A stretch of DNA of 64,000 nt. It comes from Longitalea arenae (lineage in GTDB: Bacteria; Bacteroidota; Bacteroidia; Chitinophagales; Chitinophagaceae). The position numbers and the translations under genes were made by a program. Below, in pieces: positions 8,313 to 16,557 of the stretch (positions are counted from its first letter, which is position 1; every line of letters starts with the position of its first letter). The notes below the pieces were generated by a model. It was not told the DNA's origin. It did no database searches and saw only the letters and a list, made by a program, of their open reading frames with translations. The stretch spans positions 1 to 64,000 of the forward strand of contig NZ_JAFFJX010000010.1 in the NCBI RefSeq assembly GCF_016924755.1, in the 5' to 3' direction.

Positions 8313-9380
8313 ATGTTGAAGATTAAAGGATTATTAATATTCGCGTTTCTTATACTCACACAATCTGTATGGTCACAATCTGATATGACTGTACAGGGAA
8401 GCTCTCCTGATCTTTACCTGCTGCATACGGTTCAAGCCAAAGAAACCTGGTATGGGATAGGACGTATTTACAATATATCCCCTAAGGAAATTGCTACCCT
8501 GAGTGGTGTTACAATGGATAAACTGAGCATCGGGCAGCAACTGAAAGTGCCGCTGTCGGCTCACAATTTTACACAGGATGGAAAGAAGGGCGCCGATGAA
8601 GTATTTGTTCCCGTTTACCATATCGTACAGGAGAAAGAATGGATGTACCGTATCAGCCAGAACCATAACAAGATCCCGGTGGAAACCCTGGAAAAATGGA
8701 ACAGCGTGACCAACGATCACCTGCAGGCCGGTATGAAACTGGTGGTAGGATATCTGAAGGTTAAGACGGCGCAGTCACCACTGGCTGCCACCGGGCTGAA
8801 GAAAATAGTGATCCCTACAACGCCTCCTGCTGCCACCGGTACCAAACCAGCCACTGAAACCGTAGCCCAGGGCGGGAAACCAGCCGAACCCAAAGCGGTA
8901 GAAACAAAACAGGAAGAGCCCAAAGCGGTCGAGGCTAAAAAAGAAGAGCTGAAGAAAGAGGAAATGAAGAAAGAGGATGCCAAAAAAGAGATAGGCGCTC
9001 CGCCACCGAGCGAAGAAAAAACGTCAAAAACATCGGTGCCGGTTACACCGGCCACTGAGGCCAGCTACACCGGGGCGAAAGGCGGATATTTCAGATCGAT
9101 GTACAGCGGCGCTGGTAAATCAACGGCCGGTAATGCGGGCATCTTCAGAAGCACCAGCGGCTGGAAAGATGGAAAGTATTATGCGCTCATGAACAATGTA
9201 CCGGTGGGCACTATAGTAAAGATCTCTTACAATTCTACCAATAAATCAATTTACGCGAAAGTGCTGGGGCAATTACCCGAAATGCGCGAAAGTGTTGGAC
9301 TTACCGTTCGCCTGAGCGATGCAGCGGCTGCCGAGCTGGGCGCTGAGATGGGTAAGTTCTATGTGGATGTAACTTATTAA
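8313..9380 (+). CDS. Secreted LysM protein with C-terminal RlpA-like (double-psi barrel) domain
   Basis: A 355-residue exported protein with a signal peptide (about 1-21, ending VWSQ). Two LysM modules lie at about 35-85 (HTVQAKETWYGIGRIYNISP) and 95-145 (YHIVQEKEWMYRISQNHNKI) and should bind peptidoglycan. Residues 165-250 are a low-complexity Pro/Lys/Glu linker with repeated KAVE and KKEE words. The last 100 residues (GGYFRSMYSG ... VPVGTIVKISYNSTNKSIYAKVLGQ ... VGLTVRLSDAAAAELG) resemble the RlpA-like double-psi beta-barrel. A role in the cell wall is likely; an enzymatic activity is not shown. Confidence 0.82.
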   Translation: MLKIKGLLIFAFLILTQSVWSQSDMTVQGSSPDLYLLHTVQAKETWYGIGRIYNISPKEIATLSGVTMDKLSIGQQLKVPLSAHNFTQDGKKGADEVFVPVYHIVQEKEWMYRISQNHNKIPVETLEKWNSVTNDHLQAGMKLVVGYLKVKTAQSPLAATGLKKIVIPTTPPAATGTKPATETVAQGGKPAEPKAVETKQEEPKAVEAKKEELKKEEMKKEDAKKEIGAPPPSEEKTSKTSVPVTPATEASYTGAKGGYFRSMYSGAGKSTAGNAGIFRSTSGWKDGKYYALMNNVPVGTIVKISYNSTNKSIYAKVLGQLPEMRESVGLTVRLSDAAAAELGAEMGKFYVDVTY

Positions 9381-9424
9381 TTTCTTGTGTTCTTATTACT
9401 TGATGCTATTGTGGCTAGTTGAAA

Positions 9425-9553
9425 AAATGGGATAATTAGCCAATATGCTGATGTGCTAATGAATACAGTTGTATTTTATCAGCACATCAGCACATCAGCT
9501 AATCAGCACATCAGCCAATCAGCACATCAGCACATCAGCTAATCAGCAAATCA
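9425..9553. repeat. Word-repeat array between convergent genes (ttagc/cagcacat family)
   Basis: The left part reads ttagccaatatgctgatgtg, the centre aatacagttgtatt is a small palindrome, and the right part is many copies of cagcacat/cagctaat, the inverse of the left words. The transcript could fold on itself from either direction. The array supplies the fmt stop codon. Confidence 0.85.
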
Positions 9554-9554
9554 G

Positions 9555-10541
9555 CTAATTAGCCCTGTATCCCCTGAGAAACTCTTCCACCGTCATCTTC
9601 TTCTTTCCCTCGAGCTGCAATTCGGTAACATAGATGTAGCCGTCGGCGCCGGCGAATCTTAAAAAAGTCTTTTGATCGGTCTCGACACTGCCTGCTGTTT
9701 TGGGGGAACTATGCAGTTCCTTCTTGGCCTTATAAATTTTGAGCGTCTTATCGTTCAGGTAGGTAAAAGCTGCCGGGTAAGGGGATAAGCCCCGGATGAG
9801 ATTATAAATGGCTGCAACCGGTTGGTTCCAGTTGATCTTACAGGTTTCCGTGAAGATCTTGGGCGCATGTTTAATGGTTACACCATGGGTTGCCGCTTGT
9901 TCGCCGGTCAGGGGTAACGGGTTACAATCTTTTTGTGGTGTTCCAACCAGGGTCCCTTTTGCCAAACCCTCAACGGTTTTTACCAATAATTGTGCGCCGA
10001 TCTCTTTCATGCGGTCATGCACTTCACCGGCGGTCTCATCATCGGCGATGGGAAAGCTGGCCTGCATCAGGATGTCGCCGGTATCAATTTCATGTTGCAG
10101 TTTAAAAGTAGTAACGCCGGTCTCTTTTTCTCCATTGATCACGGCCCAGTTAATGGGTGCTGCCCCGCGGTATTGGGGCAGTAAAGAACCATGCAGGTTG
10201 ATGGTTCCCATGGGCGGCATATTCCATACCACCTCGGGCAACATGCGAAAAGCAACCACGATCTGCAGGTCGGCCTGTAAACTTTTGAGTGTTTCCAGGA
10301 AATCAGGATCTTTTAATTTCACCGGTTGCAGAACAGGTAACTGTTTTTCTACCGCATATTTCTTGACGGCGCTTTCCGTTAATTTCATGCCCCTGCCTGC
10401 CGGTTTATCGGGCGCAGTGATGACCGTTATGATATTACAACCGGCCTGTACCAATGCATCCAGGGAGGCAACGGCAAATTCAGGCGTGCCCATAAAGATA
10501 ATTCTGGGACTATTATTTGTGTATGCTTTGTTTTCTGCCAT
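9555..10541 (-). CDS. fmt: Methionyl-tRNA formyltransferase
   Basis: Formylates initiator Met-tRNA with 10-formyl-THF. The 328-residue product has the N-terminal Rossmann-type formyltransferase domain, FMGTPEFAVASLDAL, the catalytic-loop motif HGSLLPQYRGAAPINWAV, and the TGVTTFKLQHEIDTGDIL segment. A C-terminal OB-like domain follows (from about 210). The final residues and the TAG stop (A-N-stop) fall in the first words of the adjoining repeat array. There is a long word-rich region upstream (10553-10668). Confidence 0.95.
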   Translation of the reverse strand: MAENKAYTNNSPRIIFMGTPEFAVASLDALVQAGCNIITVITAPDKPAGRGMKLTESAVKKYAVEKQLPVLQPVKLKDPDFLETLKSLQADLQIVVAFRMLPEVVWNMPPMGTINLHGSLLPQYRGAAPINWAVINGEKETGVTTFKLQHEIDTGDILMQASFPIADDETAGEVHDRMKEIGAQLLVKTVEGLAKGTLVGTPQKDCNPLPLTGEQAATHGVTIKHAPKIFTETCKINWNQPVAAIYNLIRGLSPYPAAFTYLNDKTLKIYKAKKELHSSPKTAGSVETDQKTFLRFAGADGYIYVTELQLEGKKKMTVEEFLRGYRAN

Positions 10542-10552
10542 TTCTTATTTTA

Positions 10553-10670
10553 AGGTTCAGGTACAAGGTTTAAAATCAATAGGCAACGGGCAACAGGCAA
10601 GCTCGATGTTCAGCCGCTCCTGGCATTTGACAATTGGCAATGGCCAATTCATTTGCAAATGTCATTAAAA
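10553..10670. repeat. Word-repeat region upstream of fmt
   Basis: Contains ggttcaggtacaaggtttaa, ggcaacgggcaacaggcaa, and gacaattggcaatggccaatt. These are members of word families found elsewhere in the window (26560-26900, 29990-30130). Confidence 0.65.
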
Positions 10671-10830
10671 AACTTTTATTGGCTGCCCGAAATTAATCCT
10701 GTTACTTTGCAGCATAGGGAATTGGGCTTTTTTATCTGCTCGCTTCTGTTCATTTGAAAGGTCAAAAGCATGCTGCGATGTGGTTCAGACAGTTGGTTTC
10801 CTGATAAATTCTTAACACAAAAATGTTTGT

Positions 10831-11286
10831 ATGCAACAAGTAAAAAGCGGCGATACTGTAAAAGTTCATTATCATGGCCGTTTAACCGATGGCACCACCT
10901 TCGACACATCTGCCGGCCGCGAACCCCTGCAGTTTGAGGTTGGAAGCGGTATGGTGATTGCCGGTTTCGACAATGGGGTAATGGGAATGCATGTGGGTGA
11001 TAAAAAAACGATTCAAATCCCTGTAGAAGAAGCATACGGTCCTAAAAATCCAGATATGATCGTTGCCTTCCCTGTCAGCGAATTTCCCCAGGATATGGAG
11101 TTGGAAGTAGGCATGCGTTTGAATATGACCAATTCAGAAGGACATGTAATTCCTGTTGTGGTCACTGAGATCGGTCAGGAGAATGTAATGCTGGATGCTA
11201 ACCATCCCTTAGCCGGCGAAGACCTGGTATTCGATATTGAACTGGTTGAGATCGGAGCACCGCCTTCCCGCATCATTATGCCGTAA
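10831..11286 (+). CDS. slyD: FKBP-type peptidyl-prolyl isomerase, SlyD-like
   Basis: A cytoplasmic chaperone/prolyl isomerase. The 151 residues start VKSGDTVKVHYHGRLTDGTTFD, followed by PLQFEVGSGMVIAGFDNGVMGM, the FKBP core. An inserted IF (flap) domain of the SlyD type follows from about residue 70 (VEEAYGPKNPDMIVAFPVSEF to about 125), then the returning strand DLVFDIELVEI. The metal-binding His-rich tail of the E. coli protein is absent, as in many SlyD homologues. The gene is monocistronic, with a word-repeat inverted array directly behind its stop. Confidence 0.88.
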   Translation: MQQVKSGDTVKVHYHGRLTDGTTFDTSAGREPLQFEVGSGMVIAGFDNGVMGMHVGDKKTIQIPVEEAYGPKNPDMIVAFPVSEFPQDMELEVGMRLNMTNSEGHVIPVVVTEIGQENVMLDANHPLAGEDLVFDIELVEIGAPPSRIIMP

Positions 11287-11442
11287 ATACAGAAGTAAGA
11301 AATAAGCAGTAGGAAGTAAGAAGAACTTAAGTTTCTTACTTCCTATTTATTTTTTGTGCCCCTGCCTCACTTTGTTCTTCATACCTCTTGCCTCGTACAT
11401 CTTGCCTCGCAAGCCTGTAACCTCACGATATACCTGTTGCCG
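11287..11442. repeat. Word-repeat array after slyD (aagtaagaa family)
   Basis: agaagtaagaaataagcagt and aggaagtaagaag are followed by the inverse tttcttacttcctattta (hairpin 11288-11348). A second word group (cttgcctcgtacatcttgcc) runs to about 11440. The aagtaagaag words recur in frame inside prmC. Confidence 0.75.
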
Positions 11443-11530
11443 AAGTGCATCTTTACAACTATCCTTCGTAGTTTTCCTATCTTGACATGCCCGGCTTTTT
11501 TTTCTATTTTGCCGCGATAATTTATACCCT

Positions 11531-12190
11531 ATGATACAAACCACGAAACGCCTCGTTGCGTGTGCACTATTTATCTGTTTATCCGGTATCGTTCATGCCC
11601 AGGACCAAGCAGCCGCTGCTGCACCAGACCAGCCATTACCACCTTCTGATTCCGTTATTGCCGCTCAAAATGCGATACGCTTTGCCGATAGTTTGGTAAA
11701 GGCCGATTTTTACACCGACTGGAACACATACCTTAATTTAAGTATGGCCAGCGCCATTAAATATTATGGCGGAAAAGAGGGCTATAAAGAAAGCGCTGTC
11801 ATTGCCCATTACCGTAATGAACCTAAAACCGAAGAAAAGCCGCAAACACTGCGGTTGGTGTCTATGATGAACGACATTGAGACCTGGCAATGTGTAATTG
11901 AGAAATCACGTGACTGGTGGGATGAATCCCGGGGAAAGGTAAAGACCACCACCTACCTGGTTGGTGAGTCAACCGATAATGGACAAACCTGGAAATTCAT
12001 TGATGTAAGCCATAACTCGCTGCAGAACATCGTATACATTATGCCTTCTATTTTCGGTACCCTGGAAATCCCTGAAAGTAAGACCATCTATGTTGACGAA
12101 GTGGCTGCCCTCGAAGCAGCACAGGCAGCCCAGCAAGCGGCAAAACCAACGGTGAAAAAGAAACCGGTAGCTAAAAAGCCGGCTAAGTAA
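11531..12190 (+). CDS. Hypothetical secreted protein with Lys/Ala-rich tail
   Basis: I do not recognise this family. The 219-residue product has a signal peptide (about 1-23, cleaved after VHAQ). The globular middle (about 40-190) includes YYGGKEGYKESAV and a CVIEKSRDWWDESRGK stretch, and is followed by a short Ala/Lys/Pro-rich tail (KKKPVAKKPAK). No catalytic motif stands out. It lies alone, facing a convergent membrane-protein gene across a word-repeat array. Confidence 0.7.
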   Translation: MIQTTKRLVACALFICLSGIVHAQDQAAAAAPDQPLPPSDSVIAAQNAIRFADSLVKADFYTDWNTYLNLSMASAIKYYGGKEGYKESAVIAHYRNEPKTEEKPQTLRLVSMMNDIETWQCVIEKSRDWWDESRGKVKTTTYLVGESTDNGQTWKFIDVSHNSLQNIVYIMPSIFGTLEIPESKTIYVDEVAALEAAQAAQQAAKPTVKKKPVAKKPAK

Positions 12191-12194
12191 TTTG

Positions 12195-12360
12195 AGAATT
12201 CAAAGATTTAGCGATCTTGAGATTTCGGGATTTAGAGATTTTGGGATTTCGGGATTTAGAGATTTCGGGATTTTGAGATTTCGGGATTTAGAGATTTGGC
12301 GGAAAGTTCAAACCTGGGCAAATCGCAAAATCTCTAAATCTCAAAATCAGAAATCAGAAA
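12195..12360. repeat. Word-repeat array between convergent genes (gatttcgggatttag family)
   Basis: About a dozen words such as gatttcgggatttagagat run to 12300. They are answered by the inverse aaatctctaaatctcaaaat and aatcagaaatcagaaatcag. The inverse copies run into the stop codon of the minus-strand gene at 12361. Confidence 0.85.
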
Positions 12361-12912
12361 TCAGGCTTTCTTCCTTCCATAGAGCCAGCCCAGCCATATG
12401 CCCACCAGGGCCCACCCAACAATACAATCTATGAAATAGGCCATCAGGTCGAAGCCCTTGTACCAGATATGATTCGTATAAGGAATATTGAAGAAAACGA
12501 TCATGCCGACGAACAGGGCAGAAATAAAAATGGCGGTAAAGTTCAGCGCATTCATGCGGCTGATGATGGCGCAGAAAAAAGCTACGATCAACATATCTAC
12601 GATCAGCCCCCGGATCATGTTAGCGCCCATCGACATGTTGAACGACTGGTGATAGGTCACCATTGCCCAGGGCTTGCCTTCCATGGTCTTCATTAATTTT
12701 TCATGTTCTTCCATAGAAGCATCGGGTGGTAAAGAAGGCATCATGTACTGCCCTTCTTTATCGATCTGCGTGCTCAATGTGCTCATGATCGCATCCTGTT
12801 TGGGAGTATACTGGTAGGCGTTGTAATGCAGGTTCAGCACCATCCAGGAAAGAAATTGCCATATGAACAAAAGAATGCCGCCGACAAAGGCGCCAAGAAG
12901 TAATTTTTTCAT
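12361..12912 (-). CDS. Hypothetical membrane protein
   Basis: A 183-residue protein with an N-terminal hydrophobic segment (about 4-28), a hydrophilic stretch with a Met/Pro-rich loop (about 45-85), and three more likely membrane segments (about 100-120, 126-147, 155-178). It ends GRKKA. I do not recognise the family. The TGA stop lies inside the word ctgatttctga of the adjoining array. It is followed on the same strand, 59 bases upstream, by a CPBP-family protease gene, so the two may be co-transcribed. Confidence 0.65.
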   Translation of the reverse strand: MKKLLLGAFVGGILLFIWQFLSWMVLNLHYNAYQYTPKQDAIMSTLSTQIDKEGQYMMPSLPPDASMEEHEKLMKTMEGKPWAMVTYHQSFNMSMGANMIRGLIVDMLIVAFFCAIISRMNALNFTAIFISALFVGMIVFFNIPYTNHIWYKGFDLMAYFIDCIVGWALVGIWLGWLYGRKKA

Positions 12913-12971
12913 AAATGGGCCAGCTTTAGTTTGGAATAAGGTAGAAAGATTTATCCGATTTTACAAATATG

Positions 12972-13862
12972 TTATGCGCTGGTGCTAACGGTATTTACAT
13001 ATGCTTTTTCATACACAGTATAGAACAGCAACAACGTAAGCGCAAACAGCACGGTGGCAATGAATGAACCTTCCAGGCCAAAGGCGCCGCCCGTTAACCA
13101 CCAGGGTCCATGTAAGGCTGGTTGTAATATACCCTGTAAGGGCAGCCCGCTGACTTCATAGCCCAGTACCGGGCCCTGAAAAAAGTTCCAGCTGAAATGA
13201 AAGCAGATCGCAAACCAGAGATTGCGGGTATAGATGAAGTTGATGCCCAGCAGCGCACCGGCTAATAACAAATTAACAGTTGCTATGGAAGTGATACCCG
13301 GATTGCCTGTATGCGCCAGCATAAATAATGCCGCGGATATGAACAAGGCAGCCCACTTGTTCATCGATTCCATCAGGTTATTGAGGATATAACCGCGGAA
13401 TACCATTTCTTCCGTAAGGGCGATCAATGCCATTAAGATAAGTCCCATAAAAAGGTCGCTGCCATGAACATGTGCTGCCGTCCACGCCAGCTTATCCGTG
13501 GCGGCCAGCAGCAGGGTGGCGCTGCCGGTTAAAACAATGCCGAGGCTGAAACCGGTCAGGGCATCGCCTTTGTACCCCAACCAGGAGAAACCGAGGCTGT
13601 TCACCGGTTTGCGGTCGATATAGCGCCGGAAGATCACCGTTAGTGTAATGGAAAGTGCGGCGGTGATAATAAGTGAAAGGATCACCAATTGCCCCTTGAG
13701 CTCGTTCACTGGCGTTTTAGGCTGATCAGTGGCGGCGGGCACTATGACAATAAACCCGGCCAGCACTCCTGCAAGTATTGAGCAAAGCAGAAACACGAAC
13801 AGGAGCAGGAGGGCGCGTATCCAGCCTTGTTTTATTGCGGGGGCCAAACTGCCGCTAGCCAT
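12972..13862 (-). CDS. CPBP-family intramembrane glutamic endopeptidase (Abi domain)
   Basis: A multi-pass membrane protein of 296 residues with about eight hydrophobic segments. The CPBP motifs are present: motif 1 E151-E152-x-x-x-R156 in LTEEMVFRGYIL, motif 2 His184 in ALFMLAHTGNPG, and motif 3 H222-x-x-x-N226 in CFHFSWNFFQG. In this family these residues form the intramembrane protease site (CAAX-prenyl protease/Rce1-like). The substrate is unknown. It is divergent from pepT with 53 bases between the starts. Confidence 0.88.
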   Translation of the reverse strand: MASGSLAPAIKQGWIRALLLLFVFLLCSILAGVLAGFIVIVPAATDQPKTPVNELKGQLVILSLIITAALSITLTVIFRRYIDRKPVNSLGFSWLGYKGDALTGFSLGIVLTGSATLLLAATDKLAWTAAHVHGSDLFMGLILMALIALTEEMVFRGYILNNLMESMNKWAALFISAALFMLAHTGNPGITSIATVNLLLAGALLGINFIYTRNLWFAICFHFSWNFFQGPVLGYEVSGLPLQGILQPALHGPWWLTGGAFGLEGSFIATVLFALTLLLFYTVYEKAYVNTVSTSA

Positions 13863-13915
13863 AGGCTCATAAGTTGAAGCGATAATTGAGTTATCTTGCC
13901 AAAAATACAGCTTAC

Positions 13916-15160
13916 ATGTTTACCAATTATAGTTTTACCGTACGGGAAAGGTTTTTGCGATATGTACAGATAGACACGCAAAGTGATCCGCAATCTGCTT
14001 CCTGTCCCTCTACCGAAAAGCAAAAGGACCTGAGCCGTTTGCTGGTGCAGGAATTAAAGGCCATGGGGGTTGCCGATGCGGAGCTCGATGAGCATGGTTA
14101 TGTGTATGCCACCATTCCGGCAAATACGGCAAAGCAGGTGCCTGTTATTTGTTATTGCGCGCATGTTGATACGGCGCCTGATTGTACTGGACAGGGCGTA
14201 AAACCGATCGTACATTCCAATTATGATGGCGGCGATATTGTATTGCCCGACGACCCTTCGCAGGTTATTTCGCCCACGGATCATCCGTATTTGGGGAAGA
14301 AGAGAGGGGAGGATATTATTACCGCCAGCGGCACCACCCTGTTGGGCGCTGATGATAAGGCGGGTGTTGCGGTGATCATGGATATGGCACATTTTTTTAT
14401 GACCAACCCCGGCATTCCGCATGGCGCCATCAAGATCCTGTTCACACCTGATGAGGAAATAGGCCGCGGTGTAGATAAGGTTGATCTCAAAAAACTGGGT
14501 GCGCAGTTTGCATATACCCTCGATGCCGGCGAACGCGGCGCGTACGAAGATGAAACTTTTTCCGCCGATGGCGTTACGATCACCTTTCATGGAATAAGCG
14601 CCCATCCCGGGTATGCCAAGGATAAACTGGTGAATGCGATGAAAGTGGCGGCTGCTTTCCTGGAGTCATTACCAAAAGAGCTGTCGCCCGAAACAACGGA
14701 AAAACGCCAGGGCTTTGTGCACCCCGTTCGCATAAATGGCATTGCCGAGAAAGTGACGCTGGAATTCATCATCCGCGATTTTATTACCGCTAAACTCGCC
14801 GGCTATGAAGATCTGTTAAAGGAAAAGCTGGCATCGACCCTCCAACGTTTCCCCGGCGCAAAAGCCGATTTTGCGGTGAAAGAGCAATACCGTAATATGA
14901 AAGAAGTGCTGGATAAACATCCGCAGGTTTCAGCTTATGCAAAAGAAGCCATAAAACGGGCCGGTGTGCCATTGATCGAAATGAGCGCCCGGGGTGGAAC
15001 GGATGGATCGCGCCTGTCGTTTATGGGATTGCCCTGTCCGAACATTTTTACCGGTGAAATGGCTTTTCATGGCAAGCATGAATACGTGAGCGTTCAGGAC
15101 ATGCAGAAAAGTGTTGAGACGATCGTGCACCTGGCTTGTATCTGGGAGGAAACAACCTAG
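13916..15160 (+). CDS. pepT: Peptidase T (tripeptide aminopeptidase)
   Basis: A cytoplasmic M20 zinc aminopeptidase that removes the N-terminal residue of tripeptides. The 414 residues have the M20 ligand motif H83-x-D85 in YCAHVDTAPDCTG, the bridging Asp in LLGADDKAGVAV, and the catalytic Glu pair in FTPDEEIGRGVDK. Later ligands lie in DAGERGAYEDE, and the last His is in AFHGKHEYV. The frame is open upstream to a TTG at 13886. The ATG at 13916 gives the standard N-terminus and lies after a TAtcTTGc box at 13892-13899. Confidence 0.93.
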   Translation: MFTNYSFTVRERFLRYVQIDTQSDPQSASCPSTEKQKDLSRLLVQELKAMGVADAELDEHGYVYATIPANTAKQVPVICYCAHVDTAPDCTGQGVKPIVHSNYDGGDIVLPDDPSQVISPTDHPYLGKKRGEDIITASGTTLLGADDKAGVAVIMDMAHFFMTNPGIPHGAIKILFTPDEEIGRGVDKVDLKKLGAQFAYTLDAGERGAYEDETFSADGVTITFHGISAHPGYAKDKLVNAMKVAAAFLESLPKELSPETTEKRQGFVHPVRINGIAEKVTLEFIIRDFITAKLAGYEDLLKEKLASTLQRFPGAKADFAVKEQYRNMKEVLDKHPQVSAYAKEAIKRAGVPLIEMSARGGTDGSRLSFMGLPCPNIFTGEMAFHGKHEYVSVQDMQKSVETIVHLACIWEETT

Positions 15161-15248
15161 GATTTTGGGATTGCGGGATTTAGAGATTTCAGGATTGGAG
15201 GATTGCGGACAAAATCTCAAAATCTCGAAATCGGGAAATCGGGAATTT
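15160..15248. repeat. Word-repeat array between pepT and the OmpA-family gene
   Basis: gattttgggattgcgggatt and similar words are followed by the inverse aaatctcaaaatctcgaaat. This is the same family as 12195-12360. It starts one base after the pepT stop. Confidence 0.8.
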
Positions 15249-15253
15249 TGTTT

Positions 15254-16393
15254 ATGAGGGTCTTAGTTGCATATAGTATCTTATTCTTCTGTTACGAAGC
15301 TGCCATTGGTCAAAATTTGTTGGCAAACGGCGGTTTTGAAGATGAGAACATTTGCGTTGAATATATCAAGAACTGTGCGCCGGAAGCCTGGATAGGAACT
15401 TCATTAACTGCCAACTATTATTTCGACGCCACGCAAAAAGGCGCCGTCAAAGCCCATACCGGCATTCACTACATTGGCCTTACGGCCGGCAGCCTGGCGA
15501 TGGAGGGCATCCGCAATTTTATAAGGACCCGTTTGTTATGCGGTCTGCGGGCCGGGCAACAATATAAGCTGAAAATGTATGTGCGCTCCCCGCATCATAT
15601 CCTCGATAGTATCGGCATCTATTTCTCGGCGCAGGATTATTTATTCGAGAAAAGACATTTCAGGTTCATTAAGCCGCAGTTGTGGAGCATCAACGGAATG
15701 GACACAACGAAGAACCCCGCAGTCTGGCAAAAAGTGGAATTATTATACACCGCCGATGGTACCGAGGGATATATTGCCATCGGCAACTTTAAACGGATCG
15801 ACTATGCCGGTATTCAACACGCTGAATACCGCCATGATTATTATATTTTTTTAGATGATATTTCTCTAACGCCGGTTGATGCCAATGAGAAATTATGCTT
15901 TCAGGCCGATAGTGTGCGGCGTGCCATTTATGAAGAGAACGAACGGCACAGCTACCTGGTGCGAAAAGTGTATGAATACCGCCGTAATCCACCACCGGTA
16001 CTGCCATTGCCGAAGACTGCCCAAAAAAAAGTGCAACATATCGACACCCTTGTAATTCCTGATATCTTTTTTGCTACCGGCAGTTATGAATTGTCACCGC
16101 TGAGTTTTCATTTGCTCGACAGCTTTGCCAGTAAGTTATCCCTGCCCGTGATCGATTCAATGATCGTGGAGGGACATACAGACAGCACCGGCAAACTCGC
16201 GCTTAATGAAGCCTTGTCGTTGAAGCGCGCCGAATCGGTCAAAAAATACCTGGCCGGCAAAGTGGCGGGGCTCGATGCCAGGACCATCACCCGGGGTTTT
16301 GCTTACTGGCGGCCGGTGCGGAGTAACAAAACACCTAAGGGAAGACAGCTTAACAGGCGGGTAGAGATCTTTCTTTATAAAGATGAACGGTGA
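15254..16393 (+). CDS. OmpA-family protein with N-terminal carbohydrate-binding-like domain
   Basis: A 379-residue exported protein with a signal peptide (about 1-20, ending AIGQ). Residues 21-215 start NLLANGGFEDENICVEY, a beginning seen in galactose-binding/CBM-like jelly-roll domains of Bacteroidota. The C-terminal 110 residues are an OmpA domain (PDIFFATGSYELSP ... VEGHTDSTGKLALNEALSLK ... GRQLNRRVEIFLYK), expected to bind peptidoglycan. The frame is open upstream to 15203, but that stretch is word-repeat DNA; the ATG at 15254 opens the signal peptide. A degraded paralogue of its N-terminus lies at 18176-18311. Confidence 0.85.
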   Translation: MRVLVAYSILFFCYEAAIGQNLLANGGFEDENICVEYIKNCAPEAWIGTSLTANYYFDATQKGAVKAHTGIHYIGLTAGSLAMEGIRNFIRTRLLCGLRAGQQYKLKMYVRSPHHILDSIGIYFSAQDYLFEKRHFRFIKPQLWSINGMDTTKNPAVWQKVELLYTADGTEGYIAIGNFKRIDYAGIQHAEYRHDYYIFLDDISLTPVDANEKLCFQADSVRRAIYEENERHSYLVRKVYEYRRNPPPVLPLPKTAQKKVQHIDTLVIPDIFFATGSYELSPLSFHLLDSFASKLSLPVIDSMIVEGHTDSTGKLALNEALSLKRAESVKKYLAGKVAGLDARTITRGFAYWRPVRSNKTPKGRQLNRRVEIFLYKDER

Positions 16394-16407
16394 GTGACCG
16401 GTTGGTA

Positions 16408-16500
16408 GCGAGCCCATTGCCCATTGCCCATTGCCCATTGCCTATTGCTCATTGCCCATTGCCCATTGCTCATTGCCTATTGCCCATTCACCATTCACCA
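16408..16500. repeat. Word-repeat array (attgcccattgcc family)
   Basis: Roughly ten copies of ttgcccattgcccattgc-type words with c/t changes, ending in cattcaccattcacc, the inverse of the ggtgaatgg words seen at 26534. It lies between convergent genes. Confidence 0.85.
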
Positions 16501-16505
16501 AAAAA

Positions 16506-16529
16506 GCCACCGAATTTTACTCCGATGGC
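16506..16529 (-). terminator. Hairpin terminator of the T9SS cargo gene
   Basis: gccaccg pairs with cgatggc (one mismatch). On the minus strand the hairpin is followed by six T residues. Confidence 0.5.
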
Positions 16530-16557
16530 TTCTTTCATCCCACATGGTGGTACGGTT

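Noticed and set aside
12192-12434. Open frame with FRDFG-type repeats
   Set aside because: Translation of the word array at 12195-12360; no other support.
13886-13915. TTG start of pepT
   Set aside because: Would lie before the -7-like box at 13892; ATG 13916 fits the family.
15203-15253. Upstream start of the OmpA-family gene
   Set aside because: The extension is word-repeat DNA and would hide the signal peptide.
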